Part shown: piece after piece, positions 52,805 through 62,441 of the stretch
Position numbering within the stretch: position 1 is the first letter of the stretch
How the letters are laid out: each line of letters opens with the position of its first letter
From: Cytobacillus depressus
Lineage (GTDB): Bacteria > Bacillota > Bacilli > Bacillales > Cytobacillaceae
Reading direction: 5' to 3'
Length of the DNA stretch: 64,000 nt
Assembly: GCF_008923245.1 (NCBI RefSeq)
Contig: NZ_WBOS01000017.1
Location: 39,357 to 103,356 of the forward strand
Translations under genes and position numbers: made by a program
The notes under the pieces: generated by a model
What the model was told of the DNA's origin: nothing
Seen by the model: only the letters and a program-made list of their open reading frames with translations
Databases searched by the model: none

Positions 52805-53920
52805 TTATAGATTTCCCCTTCTTTCCTGTTCCCGTTCGATCGATTCGAATAAAGCTTTGAAGTTCCCCTCTCCGAATCCTCTAGCACCTTTACGCTGGAT
52901 GACCTCAATAAATAATGTCGGCCGGTCAACAACTGGCTTAGTGAAAATTTGCAGAAGATAGCCTTCATCATCACGATCAACTAAAATACTTAATTCTTTC
53001 AATTTATCAATCTCTTCATCAATTTTCCCGACACGCTCAGATAAGGCTTCATAATAAGTAGCTGGTGTATTTAAAAATTCGATGCCATTTTTACGCAATA
53101 TACTGACTGTACTAACGATGTCTTCAGTTAATAGAGCGAGATGCTGAACACCGGGTCCGTTGTAGAAGTCAAGATATTCTTCAATTTGTGATTTCCTTTT
53201 CCCGATTGCCGGCTCATTAATCGGGAATTTAATTCGCCCGCCATTGTGCATGACTTTTGACATAAGCGCAGAATATTCCGTGCTTATATCTTTATCAGTG
53301 AAATGAGTCATCTCTTTAAAGCCCATGACATTCGCATAATAATTTACCCATTCTTCCATTCTCTCTACATTGCCGACAACGTGGTCGATGCCGATAAATC
53401 CTGCGTCTTCAAATGGAACAGTCAACTCTAGCGGTTCATACCCTGGCATGAAGACGCCTTGATAATTATTTCGCTCAACTAGCGTATGGATCGTATCTCC
53501 ATATGTGCCAATCACCGCTTTTTTAACAGTCCCATGCTCATCCTTTAATTCGAAAGGTGGCATGATTTCAATGGCGCCTCTTGAAACAGCTTCTTTATAC
53601 GCTTTTTCTACATCATCAACTGTTAATGCGATATCCTTCACACCATCTCCATGCTTTTTCACGAAAGAAGAAACTCTGCTGCTATCTGTTAATGTGCCAG
53701 TGATGACAAGGCGAATTTTTCTTTGTTGGAGAACATAGGAAACGGTTTCACGGTTGCCCGTTTCAAGTCCGGAATAGGCCACCGGCTTGAAGCCGAACGC
53801 CGAGCAAAAATAATAGCATGATTGCTTCGCATTTCCAGAGTAAATTTCTAAGTAATCCACTTCTTTAACGGGAAAGAAATCCTCTCCTTTTTGTTTGCCG
53901 ACAGCTTGCTTTTCTTTCAT
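52805..53920 (-). CDS. hppD: 4-hydroxyphenylpyruvate dioxygenase
   Basis: The 371-residue protein has two vicinal-oxygen-chelate domains. Iron ligands are His in GFIGIDHVVGNVERM, His in GPGVQHLALLTEDI and Glu in PTLFIEVIQRKGARGFGEGNFKALF. It converts 4-hydroxyphenylpyruvate to homogentisate. It is the first gene of hppD-aminotransferase-flavin reductase-FAH-hmgA, a complete tyrosine-to-ring-cleavage set. Confidence 0.96.
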   Translation of the reverse strand: MKEKQAVGKQKGEDFFPVKEVDYLEIYSGNAKQSCYYFCSAFGFKPVAYSGLETGNRETVSYVLQQRKIRLVITGTLTDSSRVSSFVKKHGDGVKDIALTVDDVEKAYKEAVSRGAIEIMPPFELKDEHGTVKKAVIGTYGDTIHTLVERNNYQGVFMPGYEPLELTVPFEDAGFIGIDHVVGNVERMEEWVNYYANVMGFKEMTHFTDKDISTEYSALMSKVMHNGGRIKFPINEPAIGKRKSQIEEYLDFYNGPGVQHLALLTEDIVSTVSILRKNGIEFLNTPATYYEALSERVGKIDEEIDKLKELSILVDRDDEGYLLQIFTKPVVDRPTLFIEVIQRKGARGFGEGNFKALFESIEREQERRGNL

Positions 53921-54038
53921 TCGAATTCCCCCAATTCAAAAATTATTAATATTCTGAATTAATATTATATGAATGATGGAAATATTCTCAAGAACACAAA
54001 TTAAAGCTACAATGCACTTATGCGTTAAAGTATACATC

Positions 54039-55469
54039 TTAGATTTTTAAAGATTTTTTCATCGCTGGTGAAAGATGAATGGCTTGTTTTTTTATGGCCT
54101 CAACCGCTTCAGCGATCCCTTCATTTATGCTCGGATGCGGGTATAACGGAAACGAAAAGTCTTCATCCCTCGCTGCCATTTCTAATGAAAAAACTCCACT
54201 TGAAATTAGTTCTACTGCTCCAAATCCAAAAATATGCATACCAAGTAAAAAGTGATCATCCTTATCAAAGATAACCTTTATCAGGCCATCTTTCTTTCCT
54301 AAAACGGAAGCATACCCACTGCTTGTTAATGGAAAAATAGCTGATGCTACAGAATGTCCTAGATTAATCGCTTTTGCCTCAGTTAGACCAACAGAGGCAA
54401 TGGGAGGCCTAGTATGTGCAACGATAGGCAAAAAGCGCAAATCGGTTTCAGAAGGAATACCGGCTATCACTTCTGCTGCTGTTTTTCCTTGTTTAATTGC
54501 CTTTACAGCTAGATTAGGGCCTTCAGTAACATCTCCAATCGCAAAAATATGTTTACATGATGTCCGGCACTCCTCGTTTACTAAAATAAAGCCGTTTTCA
54601 CACGTTTTGATGCCGATTCGATTGATTCCGATTGAGTCTGTGTTTGGAATATAAAAACTAGAGACAAACAAGTGTGTGCCTGTTATCGCTTCTTCTCCTG
54701 TTTTATTAACTATATGAATAGTAACCTCTTCCTCACTTACGTAAGCATTCGTCACAATACTGCCTTTTATTACTTGAATTTGATTCTTCTTTAATACTCG
54801 CTTGAGCTCACGATTGATTGAAGAATCAAATTTAAAATCGTCTTCTTCGATGATTAGGACTACCTGTGAGCCAAGGGCATTATAGGCCATCGCGATTTCT
54901 AAAGCAATATAATCATTTCCGTATATGAGCAGCTTTTCCGGAACCATTTTTATTTCGGTTATGGACCAAGAATCAAGAATCCGCTTATGATCAATTTCAA
55001 TTCCTTCCGGTGCTTTAGGCGTGCTTCCAGTAGCAATAATCGCATGTTTAAAACGGTAAACTTCATATTGCTCCCCATTTTCAACACCTATCCGATCCTC
55101 TGAAAGAAAAAATGCCGACCCTTTAATGATTTCCACCTTATTTGCTTTACATAGAGATCGAACACCTTCTCGGAGCTGACTCATCGTTTTATCTTTATAA
55201 GCTTGTAATTTTTCTATATTGAATCGTATCCCATCGCTTTCAATTCCTAAGTCATCAAAATCTCGAAAGGAAGCGACTTTGTCTGCGGCATGTGTCAGTA
55301 TTTTCGATGGAATACAGCCCTTATTTAGGCATTCTCCCCCTAGCTCAGCTTTTTCGATGAGTGTAACAGATTGTCCAAGCTGAGTGGCACGAATTGCTGC
55401 ATTATATCCGCCAGGTCCTCCGCCAATGATGATAAGATCACGTTCGTGAGCTAGCTCGCCAACAACCAT
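54039..55469 (-). CDS. lpdV: Dihydrolipoyl dehydrogenase (E3) of the branched-chain complex
   Basis: The 476-residue flavoenzyme has the FAD motif IIGGGPGGYNAAIRA, redox disulfide GGECLNKGCIPSK, second nucleotide motif region LLIYGNDYIALEIAMAY, FAIGDVTEGPNLA, and a C-terminal HPHPSINEG with the His-Glu active pair (HP..NE). It reoxidises dihydrolipoamide with NAD+. It follows E2 with adjacent stop and start codons. The pyridine-nucleotide motif has Asn in place of a usual Gly, so it is somewhat divergent. Confidence 0.93.
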   Translation of the reverse strand: MVVGELAHERDLIIIGGGPGGYNAAIRATQLGQSVTLIEKAELGGECLNKGCIPSKILTHAADKVASFRDFDDLGIESDGIRFNIEKLQAYKDKTMSQLREGVRSLCKANKVEIIKGSAFFLSEDRIGVENGEQYEVYRFKHAIIATGSTPKAPEGIEIDHKRILDSWSITEIKMVPEKLLIYGNDYIALEIAMAYNALGSQVVLIIEEDDFKFDSSINRELKRVLKKNQIQVIKGSIVTNAYVSEEEVTIHIVNKTGEEAITGTHLFVSSFYIPNTDSIGINRIGIKTCENGFILVNEECRTSCKHIFAIGDVTEGPNLAVKAIKQGKTAAEVIAGIPSETDLRFLPIVAHTRPPIASVGLTEAKAINLGHSVASAIFPLTSSGYASVLGKKDGLIKVIFDKDDHFLLGMHIFGFGAVELISSGVFSLEMAARDEDFSFPLYPHPSINEGIAEAVEAIKKQAIHLSPAMKKSLKI

Positions 55470-56684
55470 CTAAACCAACTCCAGCAATAACATTTTAGGA
55501 TCTTTCATCAACTGAGCAAAACGGTTTGTAAACTTAACTGCCGTTGCGCCATCAGCGACCCGATGATCAAAAGACATAGAAATATTCATTATTTGGCGAA
55601 TAATAATTTGATCATCATCTGTGACAACAGGCATCTTTTTTGTTTTATGGAAAGAAATGAGTGCAACTTCTGGATGCTGAATAATCGGTGTGGCACCGAT
55701 GCTTCCACCAAGTGGCCCGACATTGCTAATGGTAAAGGTTCCACCCGAAATATCCTTTACGCTTAATTGGTTTGCTAGCGCTTTTTCCGTTAGCCTTTTC
55801 ATTTCATTTTGAATATTTCGGATGGATTTGTTTTCGACATTTTGGATAACTGGGACGATGAGCCCATCCTCTGTATCAACGGCGACGCCGATATGAAGCT
55901 CTGGCTGAAGAACAATCACCTCATTCTCTTCATCTAGTCGTGCATTAAATATAGGGAACTCTTTCAGGCATATGGATAAAGCTTTCATGAAAAAAGCGGT
56001 TGCCGAAACATTTTGGTTGAGCTTTTTTATGTCTGCTCGAAACTGAATGATCTCGGTTACATCAATTTCTTCAAAATGAGTACAATGGGGAATCGTGTAT
56101 TTAGATTGGACCATTTTTTTAGCAATTTGTTTTCTTCTTCCTCTAAATGGCAAAGTATATTTGTTCAAAGGGAGGTGTTCTACTGTTGCCTCGTTTAGCA
56201 TCAATTCAGCTTGAATATTGCTTTCGACAGTTTGCTGCTGTTCATTCATATAGCCTAAAACATCTTCATCTGTAATTCGTCCAGCTGGTCCTGAACCTAT
56301 AATGTTCTCAATAGGAACGCCATTCTCTCTCGCTATTTTTCTTGTGAATGGTGAAGCGAGAATCCTTTTCTTTCGTTCCTGTACGCTAAAAAATGACTCC
56401 GACTTTTTAGGAATGGAGAAAACTCGCTCTAAGGATCCGGATCTTTTGGCCTGCATCTCCTCTATGATTAATAATGTTGTTCCGACAGAAACCGTTTGCC
56501 CCGGCTCTACTTTAAATTCACGGATCACCCCTGCGCGAGGTGCAGGAATTTCAGCCGTCATTTTATCTGTTTGTATTTCAATAATTGGTTCATCTGCTTG
56601 AACAAAGTCGCCTGGTTTAACTAAAAAGCAATTAATTTCAGCCTCGGTCAACCCTTCGCCAATATCATGTAATTTAACTTCCAT
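55470..56684 (-). CDS. bkdB: Branched-chain 2-oxo acid dehydrogenase E2 (lipoyl acyltransferase)
   Basis: The 404-residue protein has an N-terminal lipoyl domain (lipoyl-lysine in EIQTDKMTAEIPAP), a peripheral subunit-binding domain (LASPFTRKIARENGVPI, then GSGPAGRITDEDV) and a C-terminal catalytic domain with SFDHRVADGATA (HxxxD). It transfers the acyl group to CoA. There is one lipoyl domain and the order of genes is E1alpha-E1beta-E2-E3. Confidence 0.94.
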   Translation of the reverse strand: MEVKLHDIGEGLTEAEINCFLVKPGDFVQADEPIIEIQTDKMTAEIPAPRAGVIREFKVEPGQTVSVGTTLLIIEEMQAKRSGSLERVFSIPKKSESFFSVQERKKRILASPFTRKIARENGVPIENIIGSGPAGRITDEDVLGYMNEQQQTVESNIQAELMLNEATVEHLPLNKYTLPFRGRRKQIAKKMVQSKYTIPHCTHFEEIDVTEIIQFRADIKKLNQNVSATAFFMKALSICLKEFPIFNARLDEENEVIVLQPELHIGVAVDTEDGLIVPVIQNVENKSIRNIQNEMKRLTEKALANQLSVKDISGGTFTISNVGPLGGSIGATPIIQHPEVALISFHKTKKMPVVTDDDQIIIRQIMNISMSFDHRVADGATAVKFTNRFAQLMKDPKMLLLELV

Positions 56685-56694
56685 TCCATCACTC

Positions 56695-57690
56695 CTAAAA
56701 TGCCATCACTTTTTCAATGGCAAATTTTACTCGTGCTTCAGTAGGTAAGTAATGATCCTCAAATCCGAAATATGGAACTGGTGCATCAAATCCAGTTACC
56801 CGCTCTGCCGGTGCTTTTTGATATAAAAAAGACGTATCATTAATAATTGCTAGAACATCATTTCCAACACCGCCTGTTGCATGTGCTTCATGAACGATGA
56901 CAGTCCGTCCCGTCTTTTGTACGGAGGAAGCGATGATATCTTTATCAATCGGATATAAAGTCCTTAAATCAATTACTTCACAACTCACCCCTTGATCCAT
57001 CATTTCTTCAGCAGCTTTCATGACAATCGGGACCATCGCTCCCCAAGTAATAATGGAGACATCCTCTCCTTCAAGGAGGATTTTGCCTTTTCCGATTTCA
57101 ATCGTATATTTTTCCTCGGGGACTTCCTCTCTGCCCGCCCGATAACAGCGCATCGGCTCCATAAATAAAACAGGGTCTGGATCTTCGATAGCGGCAATTA
57201 GCAAACCTTTTGCATCATATGGACTGGATGGACAAACAACCTTAATACCTGGCATATGTGTAAATATCGCTTCCGGACTATCACAATGGATTTCAGGAGC
57301 TCTCACACCGGCTCCATATGGGGCACGAATGACCATTGGCACAGTAAAATGTCCCATTGTTCTCATGCGAAGACGTGAGGCATGTGTCATGATTTGCTCA
57401 TAGGCAGGATATATAAAACTTAAAAACTGAATTTCTATCACCGGTAAAAATCCATTCACTGCCATTCCGATACCCGCACCCACAAAACCAGCTTCACTTA
57501 AAGGAGTATCCATTACACGCCCTTCCCCAAACTTTTCCTGCAGACCGTCTGTTGCCCGAAATACACCGCCATTTTTTCCGATATCTTCCCCTAAGAGCAA
57601 TACTTCCGGCTTTTCCTTTAGCATCGTATCAAGGGCATCTGTAATCGCTTGAATGAGTGTCAATGATTTCGTCTTGACTACCGTGCTCAT
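56695..57690 (-). CDS. bkdAB: 2-oxo acid dehydrogenase E1 beta subunit
   Basis: The 331-residue transketolase-like beta subunit contains EVLLLGEDIGKNGGVFRAT, PLSEAGFVGAGIGMA and HEAHATGGVGNDV. It pairs with the alpha subunit encoded just upstream (ATGA overlap). Leucine dehydrogenase in the same cluster points to branched-chain 2-oxo acids rather than pyruvate. Confidence 0.93.
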   Translation of the reverse strand: MSTVVKTKSLTLIQAITDALDTMLKEKPEVLLLGEDIGKNGGVFRATDGLQEKFGEGRVMDTPLSEAGFVGAGIGMAVNGFLPVIEIQFLSFIYPAYEQIMTHASRLRMRTMGHFTVPMVIRAPYGAGVRAPEIHCDSPEAIFTHMPGIKVVCPSSPYDAKGLLIAAIEDPDPVLFMEPMRCYRAGREEVPEEKYTIEIGKGKILLEGEDVSIITWGAMVPIVMKAAEEMMDQGVSCEVIDLRTLYPIDKDIIASSVQKTGRTVIVHEAHATGGVGNDVLAIINDTSFLYQKAPAERVTGFDAPVPYFGFEDHYLPTEARVKFAIEKVMAF

Positions 57691-58757
57691 CGATTCTTAC
57701 CCCCTATAAATCTTAAATACTCTTCTTTTTGCTGCGATATTTGCCATGTCGGCTCAGCAAAGACATGATCAAAAATATCGGATGGGTTTGCAGGTGAAAA
57801 CGCTTCCATTTCTAAAACTGCTTCTTCTATTTCCTTTAACACATCCCTCTCCAAATTGAGCACCCATTTTTCATCATAGATTCCTTCATTTTTCATCCAT
57901 CTTTCTAATCGCAATATTGGGTCTGTTTCATTTCTCCTGTGATTACTCTCCGTTTGATCACGATATTTCGTCGGATCATCAGAAGTCGTATGAGCTCCAT
58001 ATCGCCAAGTAACAGCTTCGATCAATGTTGGTCCTTCGCCAGTTCTCGCTCGCTCTAACGCTTTTAACGTCTCAAAATAAACGATAAAAACATCATTCCC
58101 ATCTATTCTTACACTCGGCATATCATAGGCTAATGCTTTTTGGGCAATAGTTTTTGAATTCATTTGCTTTTCAATCGGAACTGAAATCGCATATTGATTA
58201 TTTTGATTAAAAAAGACGACCGGCGCTTTAAATACACTTGCAAAGTTCAGTCCTTCATGGAAATCACCTTCTGATGTCGCCCCATCACCGAAGTAAGCAA
58301 TGGCTGCCTGCTTTGACCCTTTTTTCTTTTCTGCTAAAGCTGCACCAGCCGCATGAGGGATTTGTGTCGCAATCGGAATACCAGGAGGAAAGATCCTTTT
58401 ACCACTTGGGGGTATGCAGCCTTCGTTTCTGCCATTCCAAAATAAAAGAACATTTCTTAACGAATGTCCAAATGCTAATGCTGCTCCGTGATCCCGATAC
58501 GTAGGAAACATCCAGTCCGCCCCATCTAAAGCGAATGCACTTCCAACCTGTGCCGCTTCCTGCCCTTCAAATGGTGCATATGTGCCAATTCGGCCTTGCC
58601 GCTGTAAACTTACAGCCTTCCGATCAAAAAGACGGATTCTGACTAGCTGCCGATAAAAGTTTTTAGCCAGTTCTTCAGTAATCATTTCTTCATATTCAAG
58701 ATTATCTATTCGCCCGTTCGGATCCATTATTTGTAATATCGGAAACTGTCTCTCCAT
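57687..58757 (-). CDS. bkdAA: 2-oxo acid dehydrogenase E1 alpha subunit
   Basis: The 356-residue protein has the thiamine diphosphate motif GDGATSEGDFHEGLNFASVF...NQNNQYAIS and the phospho-loop-like RYGAHTTSDDPTKYR. It decarboxylates branched-chain 2-oxo acids formed by leucine dehydrogenase upstream. It overlaps the E1 beta gene by 4 bases. Confidence 0.93.
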   Translation of the reverse strand: MERQFPILQIMDPNGRIDNLEYEEMITEELAKNFYRQLVRIRLFDRKAVSLQRQGRIGTYAPFEGQEAAQVGSAFALDGADWMFPTYRDHGAALAFGHSLRNVLLFWNGRNEGCIPPSGKRIFPPGIPIATQIPHAAGAALAEKKKGSKQAAIAYFGDGATSEGDFHEGLNFASVFKAPVVFFNQNNQYAISVPIEKQMNSKTIAQKALAYDMPSVRIDGNDVFIVYFETLKALERARTGEGPTLIEAVTWRYGAHTTSDDPTKYRDQTESNHRRNETDPILRLERWMKNEGIYDEKWVLNLERDVLKEIEEAVLEMEAFSPANPSDIFDHVFAEPTWQISQQKEEYLRFIGGKNR

Positions 58758-58829
58758 TCTCTCACCCTTTGCATTTTCTTTAGGAATTTAGAGATTATCA
58801 CATTAGACATCGTGATTATGTTGGAAAAA

Positions 58830-59936
58830 TTACGTTCTAACCGCCCACTTTGGTCGTTTCATATGAGAAAAAAAGCTATTTCTTCGAACTCTTGCCTCAA
58901 TCCGCTTTTCACAAAATTGATTGGCGGCCTCGACAGTTGTTAAACCTTTGGCAAAAGCATAGTCATAAATATGAAGTAAGGAGTTGTAAATCGCTTTTGT
59001 TTTTTGCAGGACTCTTTCTTTATTTGGGGTGTAAAGCTCGTCAGCAACTTGAATAAGGCCGCCGGCATTTACAATATAGTCAGGTGCATATAAGATCCCT
59101 TTCTCCTTTAACACTTGGCCATGATGTAACTCTAAAAGCTGGTTATTAGCAGAGCCAACAATCGCTTTTACAGTGAGCTCAGGAATTGTCAAATCATTAA
59201 TAATTCCACCCATTGCACATGGGATGAATATTTCTGCATTGGCCTGATAAATTTCATTACTTGATAATACTTTTATTAAAGCTCCAAGCGATTTTGCTTT
59301 TAATAAAAGCTTATCGATTACTTGCTGATTAATATCTGTCACATATAGGTCGGCACCTTCTTCAAGCAGCCTTTCCGCTACTTTATATCCTACTTTTCCA
59401 AGTCCTTGGATGGCATAGCTTTTGCCGCTTAAATCATCGGAGCCTGTTAAAGTTTTATTTGTGGCCTGAATTCCATTTAGGACTCCTTGAGCAGTTGGAA
59501 TTGAAGAATCCCCGCTACCTCCATACACTTCATCAACACCAACTATGCAGTTCGTTTCCTTTAATGCATGAATGAAATCTTCTGGCGTAGTCCCCATATC
59601 TGTCCCTGTATAAAATCGCCCATTCAATGATTCTACAAATTGGCCAAATGCCCGAAATAGCTCAGGCGTCTTATCTTTATTCGGGTCACCAATAATAACT
59701 GCTTTGCCGCCGCCAAAATCAACGTCTGATGCCGCACATTTATAGGTCATTCCTTTTGATAATCGCAAAACATCCTCAAGTGCTTCCTCCTCACTTGAGT
59801 AGGGAAACATTCTGCAGCCCCCTAATGCAGGGCCGAGCTTTGTACTATGAATCGCAATAATTGCCTTCAAGCCTGTCAAATCATCATTACAAAAAACAAC
59901 CTGCTCATGTTCTTTTATTTTTGCGAACATGTTCAT
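58830..59936 (-). CDS. bcd: Leucine dehydrogenase
   Basis: The 368-residue Glu/Leu/Phe/Val dehydrogenase has GPALGGCRMFPYSSEEEALEDVLRLSKGMTYKCA with the catalytic lysines, GGGKAVI, and the NAD motif GLGKVGYKVAERL. It deaminates leucine, isoleucine and valine to 2-oxo acids for the downstream E1-E2-E3. Its start overlaps the stop of the hotdog protein gene (ATGA). Confidence 0.95.
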   Translation of the reverse strand: MNMFAKIKEHEQVVFCNDDLTGLKAIIAIHSTKLGPALGGCRMFPYSSEEEALEDVLRLSKGMTYKCAASDVDFGGGKAVIIGDPNKDKTPELFRAFGQFVESLNGRFYTGTDMGTTPEDFIHALKETNCIVGVDEVYGGSGDSSIPTAQGVLNGIQATNKTLTGSDDLSGKSYAIQGLGKVGYKVAERLLEEGADLYVTDINQQVIDKLLLKAKSLGALIKVLSSNEIYQANAEIFIPCAMGGIINDLTIPELTVKAIVGSANNQLLELHHGQVLKEKGILYAPDYIVNAGGLIQVADELYTPNKERVLQKTKAIYNSLLHIYDYAFAKGLTTVEAANQFCEKRIEARVRRNSFFSHMKRPKWAVRT

Positions 59937-60346
59937 GACAAATCCTCCTTCATTATTTCCTGCCGTCCTAGCAATCGGTCAATTTTACTCTTAGGAAGAA
60001 TCACCTGAATGACTTCACCTTTGCCTATAAGCTTCGAGCCCATAAAAACAAACACATCCGTTATGATTTGATTTTCCTTCATTTCGATAAAAGCCGCTTG
60101 TATTTTTAGTTTTGATCCTTGAGGGGCTGGGGCAAGATGCTTTGCCGAAACAGACACACCCATTCCCTCTTCATCATCCTCTAAAAAAGGTAAAATGATT
60201 TGTCTTGATGCCCATTCCAAATGGTAAATCATCGTAACCGTTGAATAGGTCCGATGGACAACTTCCCCTTCAAATTGAGCAAACATTTCAGGTGTGACCT
60301 CTGTCTCTATCGTTATCGAATAACCAGCATGCAAACCTGGTTTCAT
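59933..60346 (-). CDS. Hotdog-fold thioesterase-like protein
   Basis: The 137-residue protein resembles the FlK-type thioesterase family (GLHAGYSITIETEVTPEMFAQFEGEVVHRTYSTVTMIYHLEWASRQI, then VSAKHLAPAPQGSKL). It is the first gene of the leucine dehydrogenase/keto acid dehydrogenase operon. It may hydrolyse branched-chain or toxic acyl-CoAs made by the complex; that is inference from position. Confidence 0.85.
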   Translation of the reverse strand: MKPGLHAGYSITIETEVTPEMFAQFEGEVVHRTYSTVTMIYHLEWASRQIILPFLEDDEEGMGVSVSAKHLAPAPQGSKLKIQAAFIEMKENQIITDVFVFMGSKLIGKGEVIQVILPKSKIDRLLGRQEIMKEDLS

Positions 60347-60485
60347 TCAATCCCCCCAAATCCATCACATTAATATGTATGACGTTTATTTAACGATATA
60401 ATACCATTTCGTATAATTGATAGTCAATAAATTGTGAAAACTTTAAAAATTCCCTCTAATCAATCATATGTTTTATTCCAAATAA

Positions 60486-60523
60486 AAAGGATTAATTAGC
60501 AGCTAATGCCTAATTAATCCTTT
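60486..60523. terminator. Strong hairpin between the ABC transporter and the leucine operon
   Basis: AAAGGATTAATTAG pairs perfectly with CTAATTAATCCTTT. On the minus strand it would end the ABC transporter transcript about 100 bases past its last gene. Confidence 0.8.
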
Positions 60524-60627
60524 AGATAAATATATAAAATGGTTTCATTTCGCTGCGCTGGTGATTACTTCGTACATTTAGGCCTGCTCAACGAAAGCAA
60601 CGACGATTTAGTTATACATAGTAGATT

Positions 60628-61422
60628 TTAAGATAAAAGCGCCCGGTCACTTGCCATTTTCGAGCCTCGTATCCGCTGAAACTCATTCAAAAGCTTTTCA
60701 ATTGTTAAATTACCTTTTTCAACCTCATCAACTTGGAGAATAATTTGCCCTTTATCCATCATAATTAAACGATTGCCTAAATCTAACGCTTGCTGCATAT
60801 TATGAGTGACCATTAAAGTCGTAAGCTTGTATTTTTCAACAATATCCCTAGTTAGTTGGGTAATGAGCTCGGCTCTTGCAGGATCAAGCGCCGCCGTATG
60901 CTCATCTAGTAATAAAATAGCCGGCTCTGTAAAAGTAGCCATTAATAACGAGAGCGCTTGCCTTTCTCCGCCTGACAATAATCCGACTTTTGCCGATAAT
61001 CGATTTTCTAAGCCGAGATGAAGGGTTTCGAGCACCTCCTGAAAATATTCCTTACGTTTTTTTGTCACTCCTTTTCTTAAAGTCCTCCTTTTATTTCTCG
61101 AGTAAGCCATTGCCAAATTTTCTTCTATCGTCATGCTTGGTGCAGTTCCAGCCATTGGATCTTGAAAGACTCGGCCGATTAACTTCGCCCGCTTATATTC
61201 AGACATCATTGTGACATTTTTGCCATCAATTGAAACTTTCCCGAAATCCGGAATCATGACCCCAGATATCATATTCATTAATGTTGATTTCCCGGCACCG
61301 TTACTACCGATGACTGTAACAAAGTCCCCGGCATTTAACGTCAGATTAATATGGTCTAGCGCAATTTTTTCATCAGGTGTCCCCTCATTAAACACTTTAT
61401 GAACTTGTTTCAGTTCAAGCAT
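60628..61422 (-). CDS. ABC importer ATP-binding protein
   Basis: The 264-residue ATPase has Walker A GSNGAGKSTLMNMISG, signature LLSGGERQALSLLMAT, Walker B ILLLDEHTAALDP and the H-loop MVTHNMQQA. His in place of Pro in the DExTAALDP segment is typical of this importer group. It overlaps the permease gene by 8 bases. Confidence 0.94.
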   Translation of the reverse strand: MLELKQVHKVFNEGTPDEKIALDHINLTLNAGDFVTVIGSNGAGKSTLMNMISGVMIPDFGKVSIDGKNVTMMSEYKRAKLIGRVFQDPMAGTAPSMTIEENLAMAYSRNKRRTLRKGVTKKRKEYFQEVLETLHLGLENRLSAKVGLLSGGERQALSLLMATFTEPAILLLDEHTAALDPARAELITQLTRDIVEKYKLTTLMVTHNMQQALDLGNRLIMMDKGQIILQVDEVEKGNLTIEKLLNEFQRIRGSKMASDRALLS

Positions 61423-62422
61423 CTGCCTCCCCCTTTCTTTCGGAAGAGATACCGCTCATGCTTTCAGCTTGCTTTCTCGCTTTACGTTTCTTTTCCTTAG
61501 CAGAATCGATGAACTTTGGCATAATTAAGGCAAGAATTACAATGGTTGCTGTAATTAGCTTCATATCTCCCGGTTCAAGAAAATCAACTCTTAATGCGAG
61601 CGTTACAACAATTCGATAAATAATGGCTCCCCCAATGACTGCTAAAGTAGTTCTCGCAATCGTTTTCGTCCCAAACAATGCTTCTCCAATAATAACGGAG
61701 GCTAGGCCAATAATAATCATTCCAATCCCCATCCCAACATCGGCAAATCCGCCATGCTGAGCAATTAACGCACCGGAAAAAGCAACCATTGCATTCGATA
61801 TCCCAAGTCCTAAAATGACGGTTAAATTAGTGTTAGCCGATAAACTTCTAATCATCCTTTTGTTATCGCCTGTCGCCCGGATTGCTAAACCAATTTCCGT
61901 TTGTAGAAACTTATCTGTTAAGAATTTGATAATAACCGTTACGATTGCCATAATAATTAATATTCCCCATGTCCTTGGTAAGCTGTCACCAAGCCCAATA
62001 GCGGATATAATACTATTAAAAATTGAGTCTAATCCTGTCTTATCCCAAGCATCTCTCACATTTGTCATTGCGGTTTCTGTATTTAATAGCGGAACGTTTG
62101 ATTTCCCCATAATTCGGAGATTAATAGAATAGAGCGCAATCATCATTAATATTCCGGAAAGTAGTGCATTGATCTTACCAAATGTATGAAGTACTCCAGT
62201 AATACAGCCGGCAGCAAATCCTGCAATAAGAGCGAGGATCGTCGCAAAAAATGGATTCATTCCACCGACTATTAAAGTTGCAGCTACAGCCGCTCCTGTA
62301 ACAAAGCTTCCGTCTACTGTTAAATCTGGAAAATCTAGCACTCTGAAGGATAAATATACTCCGAGTGCCATAATTGCATAGATGATTCCAGCTTCAAACG
62401 CTCCAAATACTGCTGTGAACAT
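61415..62422 (-). CDS. ABC importer permease (branched-chain amino acid permease family fold)
   Basis: The 335-residue protein has about nine spans and features LDFPDLTVDGSFVTGAAV and IRATGDNKRMIRSLSAN typical of permeases that work with PF04392-type binding proteins. The C-terminal tail is strongly basic. Confidence 0.92.
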   Translation of the reverse strand: MFTAVFGAFEAGIIYAIMALGVYLSFRVLDFPDLTVDGSFVTGAAVAATLIVGGMNPFFATILALIAGFAAGCITGVLHTFGKINALLSGILMMIALYSINLRIMGKSNVPLLNTETAMTNVRDAWDKTGLDSIFNSIISAIGLGDSLPRTWGILIIMAIVTVIIKFLTDKFLQTEIGLAIRATGDNKRMIRSLSANTNLTVILGLGISNAMVAFSGALIAQHGGFADVGMGIGMIIIGLASVIIGEALFGTKTIARTTLAVIGGAIIYRIVVTLALRVDFLEPGDMKLITATIVILALIMPKFIDSAKEKKRKARKQAESMSGISSERKGEADA

Positions 62423-62441
62423 TTATGAATCACACCCTCTA

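Noticed and set aside
51724..52980. Long form of the HisC-like protein with 60 extra N-terminal residues
   Set aside because: The extra part is the 3' end of hppD read in another frame; family similarity starts at MAKILTKSEL.
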